DNA from: CAVQJU01 sp963754955
GTDB taxonomy: Bacteria > Acidobacteriota > Vicinamibacteria > Vicinamibacterales > CAVVIG01
Assembly (NCBI GenBank): GCA_963754955.1
Contig: CAVWHY010000009.1
Location: 372,001 to 436,000 of the forward strand
Reading direction: 5' to 3'
DNA: 64,000 nt
The notes under the pieces were generated by a model that searched no databases, had not been told where the DNA came from, and saw only the letters and a program-made list of their open reading frames with translations. Position numbers and translations under genes: made by a program. Numbering within the stretch: position 1 is the stretch's first letter; the number at the start of each line of letters is the position of its first letter. Below, piece after piece: positions 18,008 to 26,362 of the stretch.

Positions 18008-19101
18008 AGACGCTGCCGGCCTGCGCGCTCATCGTCATGCTGGCGGGCGCGGGCGTGATGCTCGCACAGCAGCCTGCGGCACCCGCCGGAGATGTTCCGT
18101 TCAAGATCCTCCGCCTCGATCCCGCCCTGGATGCGATCGTCTCGCCGGACGCCAGGCTCGAAACCCTCGGCGACAGGTTCGGCCTGGCGGAAGGCCCTGT
18201 ATGGATGCCGGCGCAGAACGGGCAGGACGGGTTCCTGCTGTTCAGCGACATCGCGGCGAACCTGATTTATCGCTGGTCGAAGGACCGCGGGCTTTCGGTG
18301 TTCATGGAAAAGGCGGGCTACACGGGGAAGGACACCCTGAACGTCGGCCAGCAGACCACGACCGGCGGCCGGATCGCCATTCTCCTCATCGGCCCCAACG
18401 CGCTGACGCTCGATCCCCAGCAGCGCCTGGTCGTCTGCGCCATGACCGACCGCAACGTCGTGCGCATCGAGAAGGACGGCACGCGGACCGTGCTCGCCGA
18501 TCGGTATCAGGGCAAGCGGTTCAGCGGGCCGAACGACATCGCGGTCAAGTCGGACGGGGCTGTTTACTTCACCGACAGCGTGGGGGGGCTGCGCGGCGGC
18601 GACGACAGCCCTCAGCGCGAGCTGCCGTACAACGGCATCTATCTGGTCAAGGACGGCAAGGTCACGCTCCTCGGCAGTGACGAGGGCCACCCGGCCGATT
18701 TCCCGAACGGGATCGGGCTGTCGCCTGACGAGAAGCACCTCTATGTCACGGCGGGTTTCGGCAAGACGTTCCGATACGACGTGCAGGCCGACGACACCGT
18801 CGCCAACGGGAAGCTGTTCGTGGACACCGGGAACGACGGCCTGAAGGTGGACCGCACGGGAAATCTGTTTTCGTCGAACAATGCGCGGGGCGTCGCCGAG
18901 ATCTCCATCACGTCGCCCGAGGGCAAGCGGCTGGGCGCGATCCAGATGCCGAGGGTCGCAGCCGAGCCGCGGCCGCGGATCTGCGCCACCAACATCGGGT
19001 TCGGCGACGCGGACGGCAAGGGGCTCTACATCACCGGCTGCAGCGGACTGTTCCACATCCGCTTGAACTCGCCGGGCATCCTGCCCGGCCAGAAGAACTG
19101 A
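18004..19101 (+). CDS. Secreted SMP-30/gluconolactonase-like beta-propeller
   Basis: A 365-residue protein from ATG 18004 with a signal peptide (MKTLPACALIVMLAGAGVMLA). The six-bladed propeller signatures are DAIVSPDARLETLGDRFGLAEGPVW, GPNDIAVKSDGAVYFTD and FPNGIGLSPDEKHLYV, giving the metal-binding Glu, Asn and Asp typical of gluconolactonases (EGPVW, GPND, PNG). Members hydrolyse sugar or aromatic lactones. The gene is coupled by ATGA to the tandem NTF2-like gene. The context suggests lactone hydrolysis in a periplasmic degradation pathway fed by the TonB receptor; the real substrate is unknown. Confidence 0.85.
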   Translation: MKTLPACALIVMLAGAGVMLAQQPAAPAGDVPFKILRLDPALDAIVSPDARLETLGDRFGLAEGPVWMPAQNGQDGFLLFSDIAANLIYRWSKDRGLSVFMEKAGYTGKDTLNVGQQTTTGGRIAILLIGPNALTLDPQQRLVVCAMTDRNVVRIEKDGTRTVLADRYQGKRFSGPNDIAVKSDGAVYFTDSVGGLRGGDDSPQRELPYNGIYLVKDGKVTLLGSDEGHPADFPNGIGLSPDEKHLYVTAGFGKTFRYDVQADDTVANGKLFVDTGNDGLKVDRTGNLFSSNNARGVAEISITSPEGKRLGAIQMPRVAAEPRPRICATNIGFGDADGKGLYITGCSGLFHIRLNSPGILPGQKN

Positions 19102-19142
19102 CGTAGGCGGCGGCCCGACCAAGGCCGCGAGGCAGGGTGCCG

Positions 19143-19670
19143 ATGCGAACGTTTCTCGCAGTGGTCGTGACCGTCGTTGTCTCCTCGGGAATTGCCGCCG
19201 CACAGACCTCCCGTCCGGCGCCAAAGTCGGCTGAAGCGCGGCTCCAGGCGATCGAGGACAAGGACGCGATCCACGCGGTGATGATGAACTACGGACGCAC
19301 GCTCGACGCGCGCGACTTCGCGGGGTTCGCGGAACTGTTCGCCAGGGACGCCGAGTACGTCGCCGGCCCCAGCTCGGCGAAAGGGCCTGCGGCCATCCGG
19401 GAGCTTCTCGAAGGCTTGTTGAAGAAGAACGCGGCGCCGACACCCGGGCGGGATTTCCATCTCTTCTTCAACGAGACGATTGACGTCAACGGCAACGAAG
19501 CGACGGCGTTGAGCAAAGGCGGGTTCTTCGTCAGAGGAGCGGACCGGCAGCTGCAGACAAGCGCGCTCGTCAACTACCACGATCAGTTCGTCCGCGAAGA
19601 CGGCAAGTGGAAATTCAAGCGGCGCCAGCTCGGCGAGACCGCGCCGCCGCCAGCGGGAGACGCCCGATGA
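19143..19670 (+). CDS. Secreted SnoaL/NTF2-like protein
   Basis: ATG 19143 gives a signal peptide (MRTFLAVVVTVVVSSGIAAA) and 175 residues in total; GTG 19137 is also in frame but less well placed. One NTF2-like domain follows: LQAIEDKDAIHAVMMNYGRTLDARD, LFARDAEYV, and a closing VREDGKWKFKRRQLGE. This copy is more distant from the others and resembles the SnoaL_4 type (a D-A-R-D segment in the first helix). Its stop overlaps the next SMP-30 start as ATGA. Confidence 0.82.
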   Translation: MRTFLAVVVTVVVSSGIAAAQTSRPAPKSAEARLQAIEDKDAIHAVMMNYGRTLDARDFAGFAELFARDAEYVAGPSSAKGPAAIRELLEGLLKKNAAPTPGRDFHLFFNETIDVNGNEATALSKGGFFVRGADRQLQTSALVNYHDQFVREDGKWKFKRRQLGETAPPPAGDAR

Positions 19671-20815
19671 ATTCCATGAGAAACGTGCTGTCAGGATCGA
19701 TCGCGGCGGCGGCGTTGATCGCAGGCATGGGCACGATGGCCGCGGCCCAGCGGGGCCCGGCAGGGCCTCAGATGCGCGGTGACGGTCCGCCGCCGGAATC
19801 CAAGCCGTTCAGCATTACGCGCAGCGACCCGGCGCTCGACGCCATCATCTCCCCCAACGCGAAGATCGAAACCCTGGCGACCGGCTTCGGCATCAACGAA
19901 GGCGTCATCTGGATTCGCGAGGGCAACAGCGGCTACGTGCTCGTGGCCAGCCTGATCGACAACGTGTTCTACAAGATCACCAACGACCACAAGGTCTCGG
20001 TGTTCATGGAGAAGGCCGGCTACACCGGCAACGACCCCAACCACGTCGGCCTCCAGACGCGGGCCGGCCGCACGCACGTGATCATCATCGGGCCGAACTG
20101 CGCGCTGCTGGACGGCCAGGGCCGGCTCGTGTGGTGCGCGAGCCAGGACTTCGCGGTGAAGCGCCTCGAGAAGGACGGCACGCAGACGGTGCTGGCCGAC
20201 AACTTCGAAGGCAAGCACTTCAACGGCCCGAACGACATCGCGATCAAATCGGACGGCGCCATCTACATTGCCGACAGCGACGTCGGCCTTCGCGACGGCG
20301 CCAGAAGCCCGCTCAAGCAGATGCCGAACCACATCTGGCTGTGGAAGGACGAGAAGGTCACCATGGCCCTGCCCCAGGAGAAACTCGGCGCCAGCCCGAA
20401 CGGCGTCGTGCTCTCGCTCGACGAGAAGTACCTCTACCTGACGGCCGGCCGCAAGCTGATGAAGTTCGAGGTCAAGGCCGACGACACGCTCGGCGAGGGG
20501 ACGCTCGTCGCGGAGGGCGAAGGCATCACCGACGGCATGAAGATCGACAAGAAAGGGAACATCTATTCGACCAGTGGCGCCGGACCGGGCGTCATCCGCA
20601 TCACGTCGCCCGAAGGCAAGCTCCTCGGTTTCCTGAACCTGCCGATCGTCGGCGATCGTGAGCCCAAGCAGCAGATCTGCGCCACCAACCTCGCGTTCGG
20701 CGGCGACGGCCGCGACCTGTACGTGTCGGCCTGCGACGCCGTGTACAAGATCCGGCTGGAGACGCCAGGCATCATCTCCGGTCCGAACGGCGTGATGTCA
20801 TCGACGGTCAAGTAG
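19667..20815 (+). CDS. Secreted SMP-30/gluconolactonase-like beta-propeller (second copy)
   Basis: Start ATG 19667 overlaps the previous stop; the signal peptide is MNSMRNVLSGSIAAAALIAG. The 382-residue protein is a clear paralogue of the gene at 18004: DAIISPNAKIETLATGFGINEGVIW, KVSVFMEKAGYTGND, GPNDIAIKSDGAIYIAD and SPNGVVLSLDEKYLYL. The EGVIW, GPND and PNG motifs preserve the metal-site Glu, Asn and Asp. The last 253 bp overlap an opposite-strand open frame that is probably only read-through of the alcohol dehydrogenase. Confidence 0.85.
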   Translation: MNSMRNVLSGSIAAAALIAGMGTMAAAQRGPAGPQMRGDGPPPESKPFSITRSDPALDAIISPNAKIETLATGFGINEGVIWIREGNSGYVLVASLIDNVFYKITNDHKVSVFMEKAGYTGNDPNHVGLQTRAGRTHVIIIGPNCALLDGQGRLVWCASQDFAVKRLEKDGTQTVLADNFEGKHFNGPNDIAIKSDGAIYIADSDVGLRDGARSPLKQMPNHIWLWKDEKVTMALPQEKLGASPNGVVLSLDEKYLYLTAGRKLMKFEVKADDTLGEGTLVAEGEGITDGMKIDKKGNIYSTSGAGPGVIRITSPEGKLLGFLNLPIVGDREPKQQICATNLAFGGDGRDLYVSACDAVYKIRLETPGIISGPNGVMSSTVK

Positions 20816-21861
20816 CGTGCAGGCGGACGTTCAGGCCGGCAAGCGGACGGCAATGTGATCACGAGCTTGCCGAAGAAATCCCCCGCGGCAAGTCGCTTGA
20901 ACGCGAGAGCGGCATCATCGAATGCGTACACGGTGTCGATCACCGGTTTGATGCCGTTGATCGCGATGGCGCGATTCAGATCCTCGAACGACGTGGTGTT
21001 ACCCACGCCGACGCCGCAGAGGCTCGCCGCCTTCATCATCAGGGGCGCCGGATTCGGATCGGCCCCTGGCGCCGACAGGAAACCGATCAATCCGATCTTT
21101 CCGCCGAACCCGATGGCCTGGTACGACAGCCCCAGCGAGCCGGCGCCGCCAATCTCGACAATCTGATCGACCCCGCGCCCGTCTGTCAGCCGGAGGACTT
21201 CTGTCGCCCAGTCCGGGTGCGTCTTGTAGTTGATGCCGTCCGACGCGCCGAGCGCCCTGGCCCGTTCGATCTTCTCGTCGCTCGAAGACGTGACCATCAC
21301 ACGCGCGCCCGCGGCGAGGGCGAACTGCATGGCGAGCATGGACACGCCGCCGGTCCCCTGGCACAGCACGGTGTCCCCCGCCTTCACCCGGTTCCCGATC
21401 ACCATGAGCGCGTTCCAGGCGGTCACGCCCGCGCAGGGGAGCGTGGCGGCCTCCTCGAACGAGAGGTTCGCCGGCAGCGCGACGACGCCATCTTCGTGCA
21501 GAGAGATATATTCAGCGAGCGTCCCGTCGAGCGGGACGCCCAGCGCCGGCGGCAGGGACACCTTCGGGCCCTCCTTCCAGACCTGGAAGAAGGTGCCGGC
21601 GACCCTGTCGCCGGGCCGGAAGCGGGTTACGCCGGGGCCGATCGACACCACGTCCCCTGCTCCGTCCGACAACGGAATGACGTCGCGGTCGACAACCCCG
21701 CTGAAGTACTGCCCCGTGACAATCAGATGGTCGCGGTAATTGAGCGATGTCGCGCGGACACGAATGAGAACCTCGTGCGGACCGGCAACGGGATCGGGCC
21801 TGGCCGTCCGGCGTAATCCGTCGATGCTCCGGCTGCCTTTCTGGAGCTCATACACGTTCAT
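20563..21861 (-). CDS. Zinc-type NAD(P)-dependent alcohol dehydrogenase / quinone reductase (MDR), run-on C-terminus
   Basis: From ATG 21861 the first 340 residues are a medium-chain dehydrogenase: GroES-like part (ATSLNYRDHLI, PLSDGAGDVVSIG), then a Rossmann part with CQGTGGVSMLAMQFALAAGA. The structural-zinc cysteines are absent, as in quinone-reductase-like members. The family normally ends just after FFGKLVITL (about 20850). Here the frame continues about 90 residues antisense through the SMP-30 gene. A one-base indel near 20840 would bring a TGA into frame, so the tail is probably an artefact. It is convergent with the SMP-30 island and transcribed separately. Confidence 0.8.
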   Translation of the reverse strand: MNVYELQKGSRSIDGLRRTARPDPVAGPHEVLIRVRATSLNYRDHLIVTGQYFSGVVDRDVIPLSDGAGDVVSIGPGVTRFRPGDRVAGTFFQVWKEGPKVSLPPALGVPLDGTLAEYISLHEDGVVALPANLSFEEAATLPCAGVTAWNALMVIGNRVKAGDTVLCQGTGGVSMLAMQFALAAGARVMVTSSSDEKIERARALGASDGINYKTHPDWATEVLRLTDGRGVDQIVEIGGAGSLGLSYQAIGFGGKIGLIGFLSAPGADPNPAPLMMKAASLCGVGVGNTTSFEDLNRAIAINGIKPVIDTVYAFDDAALAFKRLAAGDFFGKLVITLPSACRPERPPARYLTVDDITPFGPEMMPGVSSRILYTASQADTYRSRPSPPNARLVAQICCLGSRSPTIGRFRKPRSLPSGDVMRMTPGPAPLVE

Positions 21862-21903
21862 CTGTTGCCACCGTGACGGTGAGACCGCGCTACACTGAAA
21901 GTC

Positions 21904-22227
21904 ATGCAGCTCCGCGTTGCGCGCCTCTGCCTTGACTGCGAGGAAGTCCACGACCAGCTGACGTGCCCTCTCTGCAGCTCAGAGTCATTCGCATACATCA
22001 GCCGGTGGGTTCCCGCCCCGGAGCGGCAAACGAAGCCGCGCGAGAACTCGTCGCCTCAAACCGCCGAGATTTATCGCCAACTGCTCAACCCGAACACTCA
22101 GAAGGCCGGCGCGACGCGGTGGGTCACGCGCGGCATCCTCGGCCTGGGCGTCGCCGCCTTCGCGGGCTGGGCATGGCGCCGGATGCCACCGGCCACGGGC
22201 AACGCGAAGCAGCAGCCTCGACAGTAG
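21904..22227 (+). CDS. Small zinc-ribbon membrane protein, unknown function
   Basis: A 107-residue protein. The N-terminus has CLDCEEVHDQLTCPLCSS, two CxxC pairs forming a small zinc-ribbon, followed by a charged linker and one membrane helix (GILGLGVAAFAGWAWR) near residue 80. It lies 42 bp from the divergent dehydrogenase and 12 bp before the SpeE-like gene. I do not recognise a named family. A membrane-anchored metal-binding adaptor is the most that can be said. Confidence 0.6.
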   Translation: MQLRVARLCLDCEEVHDQLTCPLCSSESFAYISRWVPAPERQTKPRENSSPQTAEIYRQLLNPNTQKAGATRWVTRGILGLGVAAFAGWAWRRMPPATGNAKQQPRQ

Positions 22228-22239
22228 CCGAATCTCTTC

Positions 22240-22959
22240 GTGAAGCCCATCGAACTCCTCGGCCAGACACGCACGCCGGAAGGCGAAGAGCTGACACTCA
22301 ACCGGCACGGGACAGAGTACGTCATCTCCGCCGGCGGCCAGACGTTGATGTCGAGCAGAATGCACCATTCTGAGGAGGCGCTGGCGATGTTCGCCTGCGC
22401 TCGCGCGCGAACGCTCGAGGCGCCGCGCGTCCTGATCGGCGGGCTCGGCATGGGATTCACGTTGCGAGCGGCGCTCGATCTGCTGCCTCCGGCCGCTTCC
22501 GTCATCGTCGCCGAGTTGGTACCCGCGCTGGTGGACTGGAATCGCGGTCCGCTCGGCGCGCTCGCCAGGCACCCGCTGCGCGACAAGCGCGTGGCGATCG
22601 AGGTTGGCGATGTCGGGGCCATGCTCCAGGCACGCCGCGACCCGTTCGACGCCGTCCTGCTCGACGTCGACAACGGCCCAGCCGCGTTCACCACGCCCAA
22701 TAACGCCGACCTGTACGGCGATCGAGGGCTCGCGGCCGTACGAGCCGCGCTGAGGCCCGGCGGCGTGTTTGCCGTCTGGTCATCACGCGAGGACCGCCGA
22801 TTCGAGCTACGCCTCCGCCGTGCAGGCTTCGACGCTACCGTGGAACGCGTGCGGGGCCGCCCCACGAAGGGCGGGCCGAGGCACACTATCTTCGTGGGCA
22901 CCGTGTCTGCACGAGCCATTTCATTAACCGGCATCCCTCCGATAGGATGTGGGCCATGA
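22240..22959 (+). CDS. SpeE-like methyltransferase-fold protein
   Basis: GTG 22240 begins a 239-residue protein with the spermidine-synthase-like Rossmann fold: VLIGGLGMGFTLRAAL, VAELVPALVDWN, VEVGD-like IEVGDVGAML and FDAVLLDVDNGP, then LRPGGVFAVWSS. The N-terminus (TPEGEELTLNRHGTEYVI) resembles the small beta-sheet domain of polyamine synthases, but the conserved Asp pair for polyamine binding is not evident. Many such bacterial proteins are uncharacterised. The stop overlaps the M16 protease start as ATGA. Confidence 0.75.
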   Translation: MKPIELLGQTRTPEGEELTLNRHGTEYVISAGGQTLMSSRMHHSEEALAMFACARARTLEAPRVLIGGLGMGFTLRAALDLLPPAASVIVAELVPALVDWNRGPLGALARHPLRDKRVAIEVGDVGAMLQARRDPFDAVLLDVDNGPAAFTTPNNADLYGDRGLAAVRAALRPGGVFAVWSSREDRRFELRLRRAGFDATVERVRGRPTKGGPRHTIFVGTVSARAISLTGIPPIGCGP

Positions 22960-25826
22960 CTCTGTCGCGCTTCCGCGTCGCCGTGTATCTCGTCGCCGGC
23001 GTCCTTGCCACCGGCCTTGTCGCTTCGGCCCAGACGCCCGGCACGGGTCGCGAAACGTCAGCCGCGTCAGTCGCCGCCTATCCCCTGGATCGGCTGATGC
23101 CGGTCGATCCCGAGGTGACGGTCGGCACGCTGCCGAACGGCCTCCGCTATTACGTCCGCGCCAACGGGAAACCCGCCCGGCGCGCCGAACTGCGGCTGGT
23201 GGTCCGGGCGGGGTCGGTGCTCGAGGACGACGACCAGCAGGGGCTGGCGCATTTCGTCGAGCACATGGAGTTCGAAGGCACGCAGCACTTTCCGAAGCAG
23301 AGCCTCATCGACTTTCTGTCCGCCCTGGGCCTGAGCATCGGTCCCGACGCCAATGCGGCGACGAGCTACGACGATACGCAGTACACGCTGCGCGTGCCGA
23401 CCGACGCGCCCGGCGTCCTCGATCGCGCCCTGCTGGTCCTCGAAGACTGGGCCCACGGCGCGTCGTTCGATCAGACCGGCATCGACCGCGAGCGCGGGAT
23501 CGTGCTCTCGGAGTGGCGGATGCGGCTGGGCGCCCAGGAACGGACGCAGGACGCCATCCGCCGCGTGCAGCTCGACGGCTCGCGCTACGCGGATCGCCCG
23601 GTCATCGGCAACCCGGACATCATCTCGAAAGCGACGCGGGAGGCGCTGACGCGCTTCTACCGCGATTGGTACCGGCCCGACCTGATGGCCGTGATCGTCG
23701 TCGGCGACGTCGATCGCAACGCGGTCGTCGCGATGATCAAGGACCATTTTTCCAAGCTCGCGGCCCCGTCGCCCGTACGGCCGCGTCCCGCATTCGACGT
23801 GCCGGAACGGCCCGGCACGCGCTACGCCGTCGTCACCGACAAGGAAACGACGTCGACGGCCGTCGCGCTCACCGACCTTCGCCCGGCGCGCAACCAGGGA
23901 TCGGTCGGCGGGTATCGCGACATCCTTCGCGACCAGCTGTTCGCCGACATGCTGAGCGCCCGGCTCGACGAACTGAGCCAGGGGGCCAATCCGCCTTTTC
24001 TCAAGGCCGCCGCCGAACGCGCGTTGTTTCCGACGCCCACAACCAGAGACGAGGCCGCGCTCCAGGCGCTCGTCTCGAACGACGGCGTGGCCCGCGGGCT
24101 CGATGCGCTCATCGTCGAGCTCCAGCGGGTTGCCCGTTTCGGGTTCACCGCCACGGAGCTGGCGCGCGCGAAGCAGGCGATGATGAGCGGGTACGAGCGG
24201 GCCGTGACGGAAAGCCCCGACCGCGAATCTGAAAGCCGGGCCGACGAGTACACGCGCAATTTCCTTCGCAGCGAGGCGCTGCCGACGATCTGGCAGGAGC
24301 TGGCGTTCCACCGGCGCTTCGTTCCGGAGATCACGCTGGCAGAAGTGAACGCCCTGACGGCCGACTGGTTCCCGGACCAGAATCGGCTGGTGGTCGTGTC
24401 TGCGCCCGACGCTGCCGGTCTCGTCCTGCCCGATCAGGCGCAGCTCGCGGCCGTGGTCACCGCCGCCTCGGGTAAGCGGTCGGACGCGTATGTCGACAGC
24501 GCCGCCGGCCTCGCGTTGATGAATGCGCCGCCGCAACGCGGGACGATTGTCCGCACGACCATGCGTTCGGCCGGGATCACCGAGTGGACGTTGTCAAACG
24601 GCGCCACCGTCGTGCTCAAGCCGACGATACTGAAAGAAAACCAGATCCTGTTCCGGGCGACCGCGCCCGGCGGGACGTCTCTCGCCAGCGACGCGGACTT
24701 CATATCGGCACGGGTCGCGGCCTCGCTTGTGGCCGCGGGCGGTGTCGGAGCACACAGCTCCGTCACGCTCGACAAGCTCCTCGCGGGCAAGGCCGCTGCC
24801 GTGGCGCCGTTCATCGGCGAAATCGAACAGGGGATGAGGGGCGGAAGTACGCCGGAGGACCTGGAAACGATGTTTCAGCTCCTGTACCTCCGGTTCACAC
24901 AGCCGCGCGCCGATCCGGTCGTGTTCGCGGCGATGGCGTCACAGGCCAGGGCGCTGCTCGCGAACCAGGAGGCCAGCCCGGACATCGTGTTCGACCAGTT
25001 CATCGATACGACGCTCAGCCGCAACCACCCGCGCCGCCAGGCGGAGACACCGGCGACGGTGGACAAGTGGAATCTCGCCACGGCGCTGGCCTTCTACAAG
25101 GCACGCTTCGCGGACGCGGGCAATTTCACGTTCGTGTTCGTCGGCAGCTTTACGCCGGAGGCTCTCAAGCCGCTCGTCGAAACCTACATTGCGAGCCTGC
25201 CGGCGACGCGCGCACACGAAACCTGGCGCGACCTGGGTATTTCACCGCCGACCGGCGTGGTCGACGAGACCATCAGGAAGGGCATCGCGCCGAAGAGCAG
25301 CGTGGCCATCGTCATGGCGGGGCCATTCGAGTACGACGATACGCACCGGCTCGCGCTTCGAACCGCCACGCTCCTGCTGCAGTCGCGCCTGTTCGACACG
25401 ATTCGGCAGGAGCTCGGGGGCACGTACAGCATCACCGCCGCGACGGACACCGCGAAGTTCCCCCATCCGGAATTCCGCCTGCGCATCGACTGGACGTGCG
25501 ACCCCGCGCGCGCCGCGATGCTCGGGCAGCGCGTGTTGCAGGAAATCGGGTTCGTCAGAACGACTCCGCTCTCCTCGAACCAGATGACCCTGATCCGCGA
25601 GAACCTCTTGCGCGACTTCGAGCGGAACAGCCAGGACAACGGCTATTTCCTGAACCAGATCGCGCGCCGCTACGCGGACGGCGACGCGGTGAACGTGGGC
25701 GCCGTGGAGAAGCTGCCGGAGCAGATTGCCGCGCTGACGAGCGCCGCCGTCCAGCAGGCGGCGCAGACCTACCTCAATACAGATCGCTACGTGAAGGTCA
25801 CGCTCGTCCCCGAGGGCAACCAGTAG
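22956..25826 (+). CDS. M16-family zinc metalloprotease (secreted, full-length)
   Basis: ATG 22956, in ATGA overlap with the preceding stop, gives a signal peptide (MTLSRFRVAVYLVAGVLATG). The 956-residue length is that of two-domain pitrilysin-type peptidases such as PqqL. The inverted zinc motif HFVEH is at 99-103, with the third ligand expected in ERGIVLSEWR about 80 residues later. A second M16 half starts near residue 530 (TEWTLSNGATVVLKPT) and lacks the zinc motif, as usual. Such periplasmic enzymes degrade peptides. The next genes encode a molybdenum hydroxylase, but a functional link is only positional. Confidence 0.9.
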   Translation: MTLSRFRVAVYLVAGVLATGLVASAQTPGTGRETSAASVAAYPLDRLMPVDPEVTVGTLPNGLRYYVRANGKPARRAELRLVVRAGSVLEDDDQQGLAHFVEHMEFEGTQHFPKQSLIDFLSALGLSIGPDANAATSYDDTQYTLRVPTDAPGVLDRALLVLEDWAHGASFDQTGIDRERGIVLSEWRMRLGAQERTQDAIRRVQLDGSRYADRPVIGNPDIISKATREALTRFYRDWYRPDLMAVIVVGDVDRNAVVAMIKDHFSKLAAPSPVRPRPAFDVPERPGTRYAVVTDKETTSTAVALTDLRPARNQGSVGGYRDILRDQLFADMLSARLDELSQGANPPFLKAAAERALFPTPTTRDEAALQALVSNDGVARGLDALIVELQRVARFGFTATELARAKQAMMSGYERAVTESPDRESESRADEYTRNFLRSEALPTIWQELAFHRRFVPEITLAEVNALTADWFPDQNRLVVVSAPDAAGLVLPDQAQLAAVVTAASGKRSDAYVDSAAGLALMNAPPQRGTIVRTTMRSAGITEWTLSNGATVVLKPTILKENQILFRATAPGGTSLASDADFISARVAASLVAAGGVGAHSSVTLDKLLAGKAAAVAPFIGEIEQGMRGGSTPEDLETMFQLLYLRFTQPRADPVVFAAMASQARALLANQEASPDIVFDQFIDTTLSRNHPRRQAETPATVDKWNLATALAFYKARFADAGNFTFVFVGSFTPEALKPLVETYIASLPATRAHETWRDLGISPPTGVVDETIRKGIAPKSSVAIVMAGPFEYDDTHRLALRTATLLLQSRLFDTIRQELGGTYSITAATDTAKFPHPEFRLRIDWTCDPARAAMLGQRVLQEIGFVRTTPLSSNQMTLIRENLLRDFERNSQDNGYFLNQIARRYADGDAVNVGAVEKLPEQIAALTSAAVQQAAQTYLNTDRYVKVTLVPEGNQ

Positions 25827-25837
25827 TAGGAGCCGAC

Positions 25838-26359
25838 ATGCCTGTTTCCTTCATCGTCAACGGCACGCGCCGTCAGGTCGATGCGCCCCCGGACACGCCT
25901 CTTCTCTATGTGCTGCGGAACGACCTCGAGATCGGCAGCCCGCAATTCGGCTGCGGCGTGTCGCAGTGCGGCGCGTGTTCGGTGCTCGTTGACGGCAAGG
26001 AAGTGCGGTCATGCGCGCTGCCGATCAGAAGCGTCGCCGACAAGCAGGTCACGACGATCGAAGGGCTTCCCGCGCGGTGGGCCGGCCGGCAGGGCCACTC
26101 CCCGGCTGATCCGGCTGGAACGCTGCACCCCGTACAGCAGGCGTGGATCAACGAACAGGTGCCGATGTGCGGGTTCTGCCAGCACGGCATGATGATCAAG
26201 GCCACCGAGCTGCTCGAAACGACGTCCGCCCCGACGGTCGACCAGATCAAGACGGCGTTCATGAGCGGCCCGTCCCCGCACCTGTGCCGCTGCGGCACGT
26301 ATCCCGCGATCGTCCAGGCCGTGCAGCACGCGGCCACGCTGATGGCGAAGGGGAAATAG
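25838..26359 (+). CDS. (2Fe-2S) subunit of a molybdenum hydroxylase (IorA/CoxS type)
   Basis: A 173-residue protein with a plant-type ferredoxin domain, CGVSQCGAC plus a later Cys (RSCALP), and a C-terminal helical domain with MCGFCQHGM and LCRCGTYP. Together these bind two [2Fe-2S] clusters that carry electrons from the molybdenum centre. ATG 25838 follows a ribosome site (taggagc). The large subunit begins 3 bp after the stop. The absence of a FAD subunit matches IorAB-type enzymes that pass electrons to a membrane acceptor. Confidence 0.92.
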   Translation: MPVSFIVNGTRRQVDAPPDTPLLYVLRNDLEIGSPQFGCGVSQCGACSVLVDGKEVRSCALPIRSVADKQVTTIEGLPARWAGRQGHSPADPAGTLHPVQQAWINEQVPMCGFCQHGMMIKATELLETTSAPTVDQIKTAFMSGPSPHLCRCGTYPAIVQAVQHAATLMAKGK

Positions 26360-26362
26360 CCC

